Shown: positions 1 through 10,975, counted from the first letter of the stretch. The stretch: 25,000 nt of DNA from Sphaeroforma sirkka (GCA_001586965.3 LUCW03001739.1:50001-75000); one strand, 5' to 3'. Program-made: numbers and translations. The notes: generated by a model from the letters alone, not told the origin.

Positions 1-70
1 GAATCAGCTGGATCGCTCCTCTCGCGGCTTCAACTTGCACCGAAATGCAGTCAATGCAGCGCATCTGTGA
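1..70 (+). CDS. Possible C-terminal end of a gene cut by the left edge
   Basis: Frame 2 is open from the window edge to a TGA at 68-70 and reads 22 residues (NQLDRSSRGFNLHRNAVNAA, then HL). The stretch is GC-richer than the AT-rich DNA that follows, as expected if a coding exon ends here. No canonical AATAAA lies close downstream. The stretch is too short to assign a family, and an open frame of this size can arise by chance. Confidence 0.22.
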   Translation, partial: NQLDRSSRGFNLHRNAVNAAHL

Positions 71-1238
71 ATGCACCCCCCCCCCCTACTATCGAGTACC
101 ACAGACTCCGTGAGTCCATCGAGGGCAAATCTAGAGTAATTTGTGAAGAAAAATGTAATTTCCACCATTTTCTTTTTCAAAAATATGCATTGTCATCTTG
201 GCTCTTGGGTAAATATTTTTATTAAAATAATGAAAATACATATTCTGACCTCTCTCTCGGCTCTGCCTGCCCTGGGGGAGGGCTTAGGGCTCAGGGCTTA
301 GGGCTTAGGGCTCAGGGCTTAGGGCTTAGGGCTCAGGGCTTAGGGCTTAGGGCTTGTGCCTTAGAGTGACTTAAATATTAGACTTTCTAGAGTTTTTAGT
401 GGGGTCTCCGGTTTCGACTTGCGACTTGCGACGCAGAGCCAAGAGGTGGTACATACATATGTACAATTTTTATGGTGATTTATCTCTATTTTGTTAAAAA
501 AAATAATATAGACTCTAATATGCTTTATTTAGCCGCGCGAAGAAAACTTTCCGGGGAGGTGTGAACAGTAAAAATGCAGTCATTCATTTACATGTTTATT
601 ATCCACATACCACAAGGAATTAACACAAGATGAACCAGAGAGGGGGAGGGGAAGAAGCCGAGTGCAACCTTGTGTGTTCTGTTGTGATGAGGCGAGAGTT
701 ATGCATCGTTGGTGCGAGATGAGCACTCGAATTTAATAAACAATACGATATGATAGCATTTAGCGAGGTGGTTCCCCTGATTTGGGAATTGGGTTGTTTT
801 ATGTCTTGGCTATGGCTCCTTATTCGCTCGTCAAAGACACATATCGCAAACGAACATCATACGACAAATTCTGCTTCTTTCACATATATTTGCATATTCT
901 TTATAGTCTATAGTGTTGTGAAACTGTGAACACAGCGGCAAAGTTACTTGGTCATGAGATTTTAACAACTTGTGTAAAGCGAAGTGTATGCGTCGTTTGT
1001 GTATGAATGTCACACTTCCCTGTGTAGTTTGTCTTTTCTGTGCCTCATTATTCTTGTTGCAATCTCAGTACGTCACATCCGTGCATAGGTGTTGCACGAG
1101 ACGGTCTTTAGCACATGAATGGAAGGGAAAGTTTTACAATCCATGCTCACTTAGAACCACGTGTACACACAAGAGGTGTATATCCGGAACCTTTAGTCTT
1201 GAGCTAGACTAGGAATCAAGTGTGCTCTGAGGTCAACC
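71..1238. other. Stretch without a supported gene
   Basis: The frames here are short and give low-complexity or Cys/His-rich translations unlike the real exons of this window. A C homopolymer at about 77-86 and the 7-mer array at 280-356 are the only clear structures. An AATAAA hexamer occurs near 735 on the plus strand and its complement near 595, but neither can be tied to a gene. Confidence 0.5.
280..356. repeat. Telomere-like 7-mer array with a 21-bp higher order
   Basis: Eleven head-to-tail 7-mers fill this block: GGGCTTA or GGGCTCA, with the last copy GGGCTTG. The T/C variant alternates as T-C-T, T-C-T, T-C-T, T-T, so the real period is 21 bp for the first nine copies. The unit is one base away from TTAGGG-type telomere repeats (TTAGGGC). 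There are no pure TTAGGG or TTTAGGG runs and the block is short, so it is an interstitial telomere-like microsatellite and not a chromosome end. Confidence 0.9.
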
Positions 1239-1349
1239 ATGTCCGTTAAAATGAAGCCCCATATGCGACCACTCAGCAGTATCTGTCGAGCCAAGGACAC
1301 ACCAATAGTTATCACTCAAATGGAAACCGATCTTTCTGAGCTCGAGAGG
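1239..1349 (+). CDS. Possible first coding exon of an upstream RhoGEF-like gene
   Basis: An ATG at 1239 opens 37 codons ([18 protein letters not shown]...) that end exactly before a strong GTATGT donor at 1350, leaving phase 0. The end of the peptide ([10 protein letters not shown]) is polar and looks coding. The next exon cannot be placed, because a 350-bp microsatellite follows at once. It may start the transcript that carries the PH-like exon at 3462-3600 and perhaps the whole 3971-10975 gene. It could also be a chance frame beside a donor-like motif. Confidence 0.35.
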
Positions 1350-1403
1350 GTATGTGATTGTCTGAACAATGGGAATTCAAGTATTTGTGCGTGTGTACGT
1401 GTA

Positions 1404-1573
1404 CACACACACACACACTCACACATACATACACACACGCACACGCACACACACACACACGCACACACACGCACACACACATACACGCACACACATACAC
1501 ACACACATGCACACGCACAAGCACAGAGAAATACACACAAGCGTACACGCACACAGAAAAGAATTACACTTAA

Positions 1574-1624
<51 letters not shown>

Positions 1625-1659
1625 AACACACACACACACGCGCGCACACATACATATAC

Positions 1660-1750
<91 letters not shown>
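1404..1750. repeat. (CA)n/(TA)n compound microsatellite
   Basis: An imperfect (CA)n tract with CG and CATA interruptions runs from about 1404 to 1655. An almost pure (TA)n tract of about 45 units follows at 1661-1750. Long open frames over it on both strands (His/Thr, Val/Cys and Ile/Tyr repeats) are translations of the dinucleotides and not genes. If the exon at 1239-1349 is real, this lies in its first intron. Confidence 0.97.
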
Positions 1751-1757
<7 letters not shown>

Positions 1758-2318
1758 TATGAGCAAGTTTTCTCACCCTTTCAAACTCGAAGTAGCCATA
1801 TAAGGATATGAAGACCTTTGCCTCTACTTATGCATATTATACATTGTTGTTGGAGGTATTTGATTAGAATGGTTCCAGCCTCTGTAAAGTAGTTCTCCTG
1901 ATAGTAGGACAAACATATCTTGATGCTGTCGCGATCGATTCATTCCACCAGTGTTTATCACGTCGTACATTCTAGAATTCGTCGAATTTAAATTAAGTGA
2001 TAAATATCGATTGTGCAAATGCATAATGTTGGCAAATGTCAACTGCCTGTAGTATATTTTTGTTTGCGTCAAGCGGTATATCACGAGAATATCTGTGATA
2101 CATATGGCGCAATCAGTGTAAAAGTATTGTGCGCCCGCATGTATCAAATACACACATAAGCAATACAAATCTACAAACAGCCATTTAGCATAAAATTACA
2201 CTCATCAAGCATAAATTACCGGAAGTAATCCGGCTATTTATGTCTTGTTTAAGCACGAAATCGACCTGCGCCTTGCTGTAGCCTATGTAAAGTGGTACCC
2301 GTACTCATCTCCTGCCAG
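1751..2318. other. AT-rich stretch without a supported gene
   Basis: No frame here shows a recognisable domain or a convincing exon. It was searched in particular for the N-terminal half of a DH domain, because DH/PH-like exons follow, and none was seen. It probably holds intron sequence if the upstream exons are real. Confidence 0.4.
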
Positions 2319-3127
2319 TTAAAAGGCATGTGCGCCGAGTCGAGCTGTTGTACCATCTGCAATGCTCTCCACCAGATTCTAAATCTGGCTGGGAGCTCAT
2401 TTATCGCCTGGCATATATTAGTTTGACATCGTTGTCTGTAGATTTGTGGAATTGTGGCATTTGGGTGTCATCGTGTGTACGAGTTTAGTTGGCAGTTGTA
2501 TGCCTCAACAGGGCCACGCGTGTGCACTCTCTGTCGATATGCAGGACACTATATGACTTTTGGCTTTGTCGGATGATGTGAAGAAAGTTGTCTGAAGATG
2601 GGAGGATAAAACTTTATCCCAAAGCCTAAATGGGCCCATAATCATGATATCACAACTGTGCAAATCCAATACTTGTGATTTAACACCATAAGCTCGCCTA
2701 CACAATGGTTCTCTGAAGATCTTGCGGCGCCCTCCAACGTTGGAGTGGATATCTGATATTGTCTGTGCACATCGTTGCGTGATCAATTGTATATTAACAC
2801 GCATGCAACAACCACAGTAGCCCACGTTCACATTCAAACCATCCGTGGCACTCAACTTAACGACTCTGACACAATATCCCTGTTGCTATTTAGGTACAAA
2901 GTTCTTTAGTTTTTCATGAGAAAGTTCGTCAGTTCTCCGTTGTTGAACCCGGCAGGTATGTTTTGCTGCTTTGGTGCGTGAAGCGATTATACACTTCGCG
3001 CAATATGTTTATATATTTGCTTGTTATTAAAACCAGTAGCTTACGAAGATAAGCACATGGTCGTATGTAACGGGATGTTAATGGCTCGCTTCAACTCGAT
3101 CGATCATCCTGGGATCACACACTACAG
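2319..3127 (+). CDS. Two candidate exons resembling the end of a DH domain
   Basis: Candidate exon 2319-2420 follows the acceptor CTCATCTCCTGCCAG and is in phase 1. It contains VRRVELLYHLQ and then WELIYRLAYI, a pattern like DH helix 5 and the start of helix 6 (R-x-x-R-x-x-LLL ... LxxAL). Its donor GTTTGA is weak. Candidate exon 3037-3127 starts in phase 1 and ends TAC AG before GTAAAG (phase 2), with peptide KHMVVCNGMLMARFNSI. The phases then fit the PH-like exon at 3462, giving HYRELLYEGPIF at the join, which suits a DH-PH linker. Phase agreement supports the chain, but the first donor is poor, the 3037 acceptor is weak, and no N-terminal DH half is visible. This could be a decayed or partly misread module. 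Confidence 0.33.
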
Positions 3128-3461
3128 GTAAAGGTATCATCAGAATATCTAGATATTGTATATGGGAATGCATTTATAAACACACGATATGTTTCTCTGT
3201 CTATTCCAACCCCTGCGACGTGCGCTTTGCTGAAGTGCAGACACTTGAACAGCCCCTAGAATGCTATATGCAGGTATTGCTGTTTCAGTCTGACTAGTTC
3301 TGATGTCAGTATTGAAGTCTCAGCTTAGTGAGATACCATTTGGCTGTAGGCCGTAACAGCGAGGCTGACACAACATATGTATAGGCCACTTTGATGGCTC
3401 ATCGAAGGTCCACTAACCGGTGTACTGACTATTGATTCGGTTATTCGTATGGGAGTCACAG

Positions 3462-3600
3462 GGAACTACTGTACGAGGGCCCGATTTTTGTCACTATCTT
3501 CGATCATCGGGCGAAGGGCAAGTCGACTGGAAAGAATCTATACGGGTTTCTGTTCAATGATTGTTTCATCCTCACGAAAATCAAGCATGAGCGATCGAAG
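3462..3600 (+). CDS. PH-domain-like exon (first half of a PH domain)
   Basis: The exon follows an acceptor ending GGGAGTCACAG and stops before GTATGG, running from phase 2 to phase 0 with 46 full codons. It reads ELLYEGPIF, then a basic Gly/Lys-rich loop (RAKGKSTGKN), then LYGFLFNDCFILTKIK. This is the PH-domain pattern of beta-1 with EG, a basic beta1-beta2 loop, and the LFLFND-LLLTK strand typical of RhoGEF PH domains. The second half of the PH domain (beta-5 to the C-terminal helix with its Trp) is not recognised downstream. Exon 3971 is in the same phase and could follow directly, which would leave a truncated PH fold. The match to the family is clear; gene membership is uncertain. Confidence 0.62.
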
Positions 3601-3970
3601 GTATGGAGCTGTACAGTGACATGGCGAGCCGGATTGATTGCTTTCTCGTGCTTGAAATTCATCTCACACACCAAAGCAGATTGTGCGTGACGGCAGAGAT
3701 CACGCATCAGATCTCCTATTTGGACAAATGTCTTCAAAATCTCAAATCTTCATCATGAATGCCCCGTCACCTTACAACGAAACGACTATGTTGACGTATA
3801 TGTCTGGCCGAGAATCGAGAAGGTGCAGGTGTTAGAATATGAATTTTCGAAAATGTACATTATATACAATGCTGTGTGCGAACACATGCGCTGGTGGGAC
3901 AGCAATGCATTCAGTTCTGAGAAGTAGGACTAACACACTTGCGAACATGTGTTTTGATACCATCTCTCAG

Positions 3971-6900
3971 CGTTCAAGCCTGGATTTTTCATATCGCGGA
4001 AATAGACGGCGATCGTCCGTTATCTCGTCAATGTCTAATGGATCGATGAGCAGCAACTACAGCACTCTACCGATTCCTAACGAAGTTATCAACGAGCATT
4101 CCGATTTGGATAACAGTAACATTTCCCTCTCGAATACATCGGGAGAATGTCAGAGTGAAAGCGCAATTGACGACAAAGATAAAAAAGTGCGTGCATTCAA
4201 TTGCACGATAGATTTCGGGCTTAAACAAGACGGTGTATTTCGGCGTGTGTGTTATTCCACTTGGGGCTTTCAGGGGTTTATAGTTCAAGGTTTCCAATTG
4301 GTCTTTAAGAAGTCTATATAATATTCTCAACCCTTTTCAATTTATTTCTAATGCAATTGTAGTATAAGTCAACGAACTCACACAACAACTGATACCACCA
4401 CAACCATAGAACAAAAGCTACAAAAGCACAATGTTCTCCAGAGGCCAAGGAGGTAGACGCCAGTCGTTAGCAGCAGCGTTAAGATTCAATCTCTCTCCGA
4501 AGAGTATGTGCCCGCTAGACCTGCCGATACACATTTTTTTGCACGCAATCTGATTCATGTAGCCATCGCAAAAGAAAAAAAAAGACATATAGAGAATCCT
4601 CCACTGGGCTGTCCCGCATACAGATACCTAAAAGCATCAAACTATGTCTCAATATATATTTTTCGGTACCCACCTATTTCAGGTGCTATCTTTTTATCAC
4701 ATTCAACAAACATTGTCTCGACGTTCCATACAGAGACCACTCCCTCTGTGTTTCGCTTCGAAGACGACCTCCACGAGGTCGAGGACCCCCCCCACAGCAC
4801 CGGCCATATCCTGATGAAGCCACCCCCCCCTCTCGCAATTAAAGTAGTTCCGCGCAGCAGCTCAGCATTGGCAGAAACACCGGTACTGTCCCACAAACCT
4901 GCAGCCAAGTCGAGTACTCAGGCTCCGACATGCACACTGACAGCACCCCCACCTCTGTTCACTGACAAGCCTCGTGGTCCGGTCTCGGCGCGCTCCAATG
5001 CACCGAGGTCAATGACGCAGCCAAATCCCTCCACAGAATTGCTTGCAGCGACTTCGTCTAATCTCACATTACCCGTCTTCCGCGCGAAGTCGATCAAGAA
5101 CCGCGTGCGCAGTCTGTCCAGTCACAGTCGCGACGAACTCGAGCCACAGCGATACGGTGATCTGCGGCCTTCCGCTACGATGGTGGGGATACTAAAAGTA
5201 AGCGCGATGTTCTAAAAGGATGGGAGTCCTTTAGACGTATAAGTGGGCGATACTCAAGTTCTGATTTGCGGACGTGAACAGTTGTTCGTCCTGCGAGGCA
5301 TTTTACGCGGCAAATAACACATGTTTGCAAATGATTTTCCTGATCTGCCTTACGTTTGATATTTCATGGGCTCAGACTGCATATACCTTTGGTAGAAAGC
5401 GCTGGGCAACATTGTTGTTCGCATCAATGTTTCGTTTCTGCTTCTTGTCTGGCATGCGTCAAACCAAAATTGAGATTACATTAACTACTACATAGCCTTT
5501 TAACTAGTTGCCGCTGTAATCCACAACCCTCATACATCTCACGGCCACCTGCAGCTGAAGTATATGCCCGGAACTGGTCTATCTGAGAGCATGCCCACGA
5601 CCCCCACTTCTCGCAGTAGACCATACTCCCACTCAGCGGGTGACATGTCAGGATCTGATAGAGATACATCTTTTCCTTTCGATTTGAAGCCTCACAACGG
5701 AACAGCTTCAGAGAAGGATACTGCGCTTGAAAGTAAGTTTATAGTTCATTTTGCAGCGAGACTGTATCATGGAGTTCAGTTACATTTGTGTCTGAAGTAT
5801 ACGGCTTTGGCGTCCCGATACATTTAGCACATTACGAAACTCTGTGTAAATGTTAATTGAGCATGATGTAGTATATCCGCATACACGCCTACGAACAATG
5901 TATGCCTCGCTACGTTAAGCGTTCGCAACACTCAATCTCATACCGCATCTTCACTTCCTAACGCTCCAGGCCCGAGTATCGGCGAGCTACTGCGCCTCAA
6001 TAGCCACAGCAAGAGCCACGCACCACCACCACCACCACCTCTGAATTTCATCGAGAACACCCAGTACAACCCGGCCTCAAGCATAGCCAATGGTCTAGCC
6101 GCGCACATGAGTGTACGGCCACCAACAACGCCCACAGGGAAGGGGGGTGACTTGGATCGTTCCGCTATAGATGCCATTAGTGTGGGGTCTGCATCTACAC
6201 CTCTGTATATATACAAGGTCATCGCGGAGCCGGGCGAGTTTCACACGCTTGAGTTTGTGGAGGTAAGGCTGGGGTTGTCTTTGGACACGACACGTCGGTC
6301 CCACCTGTCAGTCTCACACGGAAAACAATACAATAACGCAATAGGTTTGCTTTGAGATCTTCCGCAATATTCAGCTCACTCAGTCCGTCGAACTCCCGAT
6401 GTACTACATACCATACTGAAATAGTCTTAGAGTGAACAGGCCATGATATACCACATATCGTGCAATTGATTTAAAGGGAGCGAGTCATGACCTTGTTTGT
6501 ATTGCTTATAGTTTCAACCGTTGTTCAATTCCCCGTCAACTCAGGGTGATAATCACGAGCCAATTTGCTTCCGCTGGTACTCGTCATGGCTCCAGCAGGA
6601 GTACGAAGTGGATGTGGGGATGCACACAACAAAGATCAACCATGCCTGGAGGGACCAGTTCTGCCTCGCCGGTATACATGTCGTATATCAACTATTAGTA
6701 TATTATGTGTATGAATAAGTGTATGCGTATGTGCATGTGTGTGTGCACTTGCATGTATGGGTGTATATGCATGTGTGAATGTGTTTACATGTATGTGTCC
6801 ATTCACACGTACGATATTAGCACTGTTTTGGCTCACTCCTTGTATCCAAATCTTCTCGAGTCTTGGGTGAAATCAATATAACCCAGACGGGAAATTCAAG

Positions 6901-9900
6901 ATTGCCGCTCGAGCGTCTGTTCTGGACGAGCTCGGAACGCGCCTCTCTATGCGTGCATTCACAATCTAGTTCATATGAATATTAAAACAAACATGCTATT
7001 CTTTCGCTCAGCGTCCGAAGAGATGACGGTATCCAGTTCCCGAGACCATAGATTTAGCGACAATCCCATGGCAAAGTTCGAAGCTGAGATTAACTTGGCG
7101 AACAGTAAGGCCGAATTCCAGGCCCAGCAGAATAAACTCTGGAAAAACAGACCAGAAGTTGCGGAAATACTACATACCATTGATGCCATGGAACGCAATA
7201 GACAGGTTTGTTCTAACAGTAGGACAATGTGTCCTGCTAGGTTGCCATTCTTATAACTGTGCGTATGTGAATTCGTAGTAGTTAAAGTTGGGCCGCTTCG
7301 TACGGAAAACATCAGAGGAAAACGTGGTACTATACTTCATCTTGCGAATTAGATATCATTATGGATACCATCACAATTGAAGGATGAGAGGCTGTCCGAA
7401 TATGGAGTTCCCACATTAGCTGTTATGGCGAAGACGGGAATAACGGCTGCGTATGGCGCATTCATTTGACCTTGATCACCATTCTATCAAGCTAATACAT
7501 TACGCGATTCTCACTTACTGCAGGAGTGTATACATGAGGTACTGGTGACGGAGAGATCGTACGTCGCCGGCCTGAAGGACATTCTGATCTTATTGCAATG
7601 TCCCTTGAGAAAACTGAATATACTCACCGAACACGAGGCCGAGTCCGTGTTTGGCAGTGTGGATTGCTTGCTCAACATGCATACTCCTCTACTGGGTATG
7701 GACCTTAGTAGCTTTTGCCTTTCTTCGGCTACTCATTCCTGTGAGGCGAAGCGCATTTGGATGGGTATTCTGGCCGGTGTAGTTTGTCTTACCGTGCCGC
7801 TCGTTCCTGCCATCATTTTGATCTCAATTTAATCCTAGCTCGTCTGCACGACCGTATTGTTGATGCGGAGTTATCTAGTATATCCCGGCTCTGATCTCTA
7901 TCTAGTCACATCTCAATGTAGCGTATTCAATGGCCTCACATACATGGAAATCCACAGCTGCCTTGGAGGAAAGGGCCGCAGAAACGTATCCCTTGTACGA
8001 CAACATCTGCGATATATTGGCACCGTTCTTCACGCAGTCGCATGAGCTGTACTCCCAGCAATGCTCCACGATTCGGCAGCGTTCGGCAAATGCCAAGCAG
8101 CTTACTGTAAGTTCAATATGTTTTCTGAACAACGCATGCGATTTGAAGTGTGGGATGTGTCTGTGGTAGACCGAATGTGCGCTAAAACACACCGACGCAC
8201 CGACGTAAGGAGCACAGGGCAGACGCTAGTACTTGCAACAACACCTTGTCTCGCGGGTCGGATTGGAGAGAGTTTCTGACGAAGTTTCACGTGTTTTGCT
8301 GTCATTTTAGGCTAAAAATGCGGAATTCAGTTTGTTCTTGGAAGAGCTGACGGCAGTGGGCAAGATGGATAGCCTCGGGCTTCAAGCATATGCTATTCAA
8401 CCCCTACAGAGAGTCACTAAGGTATCTGTCTGACTGTCTGTCTGTGCGTGACCATTCGTATTGTCTTATTTCTGTATGCGAAGACTAGTTCTTGTCATAC
8501 CTGCGTCGCGATGGGGGTTAGCTGAATACGTACTATCTAAATGTATTCTTCACGTCTACGAATATCTTCACTTATCTGTTATACTAGACTGAGTACTTCC
8601 AGGTTCGCATACTGACTTGCAATTCTACCTGCCAACATCTACGTCACCCTGTACAGTACGCGCTGCTGATGAGAGACATGCAGCGGTATACAGACCCCGA
8701 CCATCCGTCGTACGCAGATGTAGAGTTCGCTCATATGTTGATCAAAGAATCCCTCGATGTATGTGTCAAACGCACCAAACATTTTATTGCATTTGATAGT
8801 ATTGGATTATATTTGGGACGATTTATGGACTTTGTCCAGTGAGGTCGCCACTAGCCCGTGCGTGTGGTGGACTGCATACAAATCGTCTACTAAGATTGAT
8901 TTGTGTATCGATTGGTGTCGATTCGGTTCCATTATATATATATATATATATATGTGAAATCTCTCTGATCACTTGCAGAAAATTAACGACGATACCAAGA
9001 ATTGCGAGATGAGACTGCGCCAGTGTGAAGTTACCAACATACTGTCTGGTCTTGATATCGCTACTCCACAAGGGTATGTCTCTACATATCGCTACTCCAC
9101 AGGGGTATGTCTCTATGTAGTGTGCTACAAGTGTTGCTCAATCAGAGCAATTGTGGAGGTATAAATAGTCTATGTCGTATGCAAGCGTAAGAACGTGGTC
9201 AGACCTGCACGACGGGCGAAGCAAATTATTACAATAAAACCGAAGATGTGTGTACAGTGGGAATAAGCAGCTGCCTACGCATCACAATAAACCGCCAGTG
9301 AGAACGCGTTTACGCATATCTCTATCGATGAGAGCAACTAGAGTATCATGGCATGGTCAGAAGTATGGGTGTCGCCGATTGAGAAACAATTCTATACAAT
9401 CACATCATAGGCAGCTCAAAATGGAGGGCACGCTGATGATCTCAGAAAAGAATGGCAAGGAGAAGGAGGTGTACTGCTTCATGTGGGACGGGGAAATCAT
9501 TCTGACCAAGCGTGAAAAATTTGCAGATAGTGTGTCTCAGCCGCCAGTCGAGTATGTTTTAAGCCCGCTTATGTTGATAACGTGTACTTTGCCTTCTGCC
9601 ACATATCGATGTTAAACACATACGGGTGTGGGACGTTCACCGCAAATCAGTCCTTGTTTATTTTCCATTGCAATACCACCATACCCCTCTCCAAACACAC
9701 GAGTTCAGTACTGCATCGCTGAGAATACTATGTGTAGCCTATGCGTATATGCACGCATGTATCTCCGTGAATTTGGGTCTGGTGGTCGGGGTCTGAATCT
9801 ACCACAAAGCACCCTGACTCCAAGTCGGATGTCCATATATCTCTGAGTGTGATATCAGACTATTCGTTGCTCCCACATTGGTCTAATGAATAAATTGCTG

Positions 9901-10975
9901 TCGCATTCGTTGTTTATGACTGCTTCTGCACCTTGCACATATCTTGTTGGCTGCTTCTGTATCTGCACATATCTTGTACGAGATACTATTTACAACTACC
10001 CATTTTGATCGTTCCGAGGCATCCGCATGCGCATGCAACCACGAACACATTCAACAGCTCACCCAAGACGAGACGCCGAATAATGCGCCAATCGTTTAAG
10101 GTTGGTGGGACGAATCGCTCGGACCTCGTGAAAGCCACCACCGCCGCGCGAACGGCTTCTTCGCCGGAGCACTACTACCGATGTAAGTGAGGAGTTTCGG
10201 GATACTGGAGTTTGGGGGATATTCTAGCTATGACGGATGCAACTGTAGCAAGTAATAGTATATATGCAGCCCTGTACTGCAGGCAATTAATCGGTGGGGA
10301 GTATCGGTCGGAATACTGTATGTGTATAGTATTGTATTGAATACACTGACTGCTTTGCGATAGTTTGTGTGATCTACGAATACCCGGTATTCAAATAACT
10401 ACCCTGAACCGCAGTTCTGGCTTTATCTTCGTCTTCTGTAGTGGCTTCTTCAAAGATCGATTTGCGCATCGACGCTTCCAAAGTATACACCGAGGAGGGT
10501 ATCATTTTCGACTTCGGCAAGGGCTCCAGGTGTGTGTCTCTGTGTTTTTGGGGTACCTTATATGGCACATATGCAATTTTCTGTGGCAAATAGATGTTTG
10601 ACTGTAAATATGGGTATGAGTGCAGTGCTTCACAAAGAGTTCGTCACAAAGCACAGCAACATACTGCCTGTGTACGTCAACACTCCACCAACCTTCGGCC
10701 CAAAACGTTTAGCCTCTGCAATGTACTATTCTGTTCTATCCAGGCGCCATATCTTCGCCTGTAGTCGCCCCACATCTGACTTGTATGTAACTTCGCTGTA
10801 CAGGTGTATACGGGTGCTCATACCGTTTCCCGGCTCAGATCACATCCACATGAACGCTAAGTGGTGCACTTACTTTGAATCAGCCGTCAAACGCTCCAAG
10901 TGGCGCCAGACACAGGACGCCTCTATTATCGACGTGCATGCTCCTTCCTTACCCCAGGCGAGCTACGGTATCTAG
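3971..10975 (+). CDS. DH-PH RhoGEF, 17 exons recognised (5' end uncertain)
   Basis: The product should load GTP onto a Rho-family GTPase through a DH domain, with a PH domain for membrane or GTPase contact. Exons: 3971-4186, 4410-4503, 4734-5197, 5555-5732, 5970-6262, 6545-6671, 7012-7205, 7524-7695, 7839-7877, 7922-8106, 8311-8421, 8657-8758, 8979-9073, 9411-9551, 10058-10182, 10442-10529, 10804-10975. Lengths sum to 2796 bp and every junction agrees in phase, giving 931 aa from the first listed exon. Residues 1 to about 390 are Ser/Pro-rich with a PPPPPP run and are probably disordered. A folded but unrecognised stretch (LYIYKVIAEPGEFHTLEFVE onward) and a charged helical stretch (KFEAEINLANSKAEFQAQQN) precede the DH domain. 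Exon 3971 begins at a good acceptor (ATCTCTCAG) with no start codon, so an upstream exon is missing. An alternative acceptor for exon 3 lies at 4682. ATG 4431 could start a shorter isoform. Confidence 0.85.
6719..6805. repeat. TG-rich simple sequence in a RhoGEF intron
   Basis: Imperfect (TG)n with CATG and TATG interruptions lies just inside the intron that follows exon 6545-6671. Open frames over it on the minus strand (His/Thr-rich) are translations of the repeat. Confidence 0.8.
7524..8758 (+). other. DH (Dbl homology) domain exons of the RhoGEF
   Basis: Five exons encode the DH domain. Conserved region 1 reads EVLVTERSYVAGLKDIL, matching the E-x-x-TE-x-x-Y-x-x-x-L signature that contacts the GTPase. 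The second part (YPLYDNICDILAPFF, then LYSQQC) matches conserved region 2. Conserved region 3 spans two exons as AIQPLQRVTK and YALLMRDMQRYT, the P-x-QR-x-x-x-Y-x-LLL helix. The family residues Glu of TE and the QR pair are present, so the domain looks active. The intron inside it at 7878-7921 is only 44 bp, far shorter than its neighbours. Confidence 0.88.
9053..9110 (+). repeat. 31-bp tandem duplication carrying a splice donor
   Basis: The end of exon 8979-9073 and its GTATGT donor are duplicated nearly exactly. The core TATCGCTACTCCACA plus GGGTATGTCTCTA occurs twice, 31 bp apart, giving donors at 9074 and 9105. The first leaves phase 2 and the second phase 0. The following acceptor region has two AGs (ending 9410 and 9414), also phase 2 and phase 0. 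Both matched pairs keep the frame and differ by nine codons. Confidence 0.85.
9411..10975 (+). other. PH domain exons of the RhoGEF, with a loop insertion
   Basis: After a short linker from exon 8979-9073, LKMEGTLMI gives beta-1 and EVYCFMWDGEIILTK gives the beta-3/beta-4 pair. A basic, low-complexity insert of about 40 residues follows (TRRRIMRQSFKVGG onward) and is encoded by exon 10058-10182. The fold resumes with SSKIDLRI, GIIFDFG and RVLIPF, and ends in a helix with the conserved Trp (NAKWCTYFESAVKR). The stop is at 10973-10975. The insert sits in the middle loop and may be regulatory. The DH-PH order and spacing are normal for the Dbl family. Confidence 0.8.

Noticed and set aside
280-356. 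A true chromosome end
   Set aside because: The array is only 77 bp, is degenerate, and has ordinary sequence on both sides.
1239-1811. Long His/Thr and Ile/Tyr frames over the CA/TA tracts, on both strands
   Set aside because: They are direct translations of dinucleotide repeats; only the part before the donor at 1350 is a candidate exon.
2505-2855. Minus-strand frame of 116 codons
   Set aside because: No recognisable domain, splice context or neighbour exon was seen, and its composition is ordinary for a chance frame.
3680-3822. Completion of the upstream PH domain (reading LCVTAEITHQISYLDKCLQ)
   Set aside because: The frame that looks PH-like needs a phase-2 entry, but exon 3462-3600 ends in phase 0, and the phase-0 frame cannot join exon 3971.
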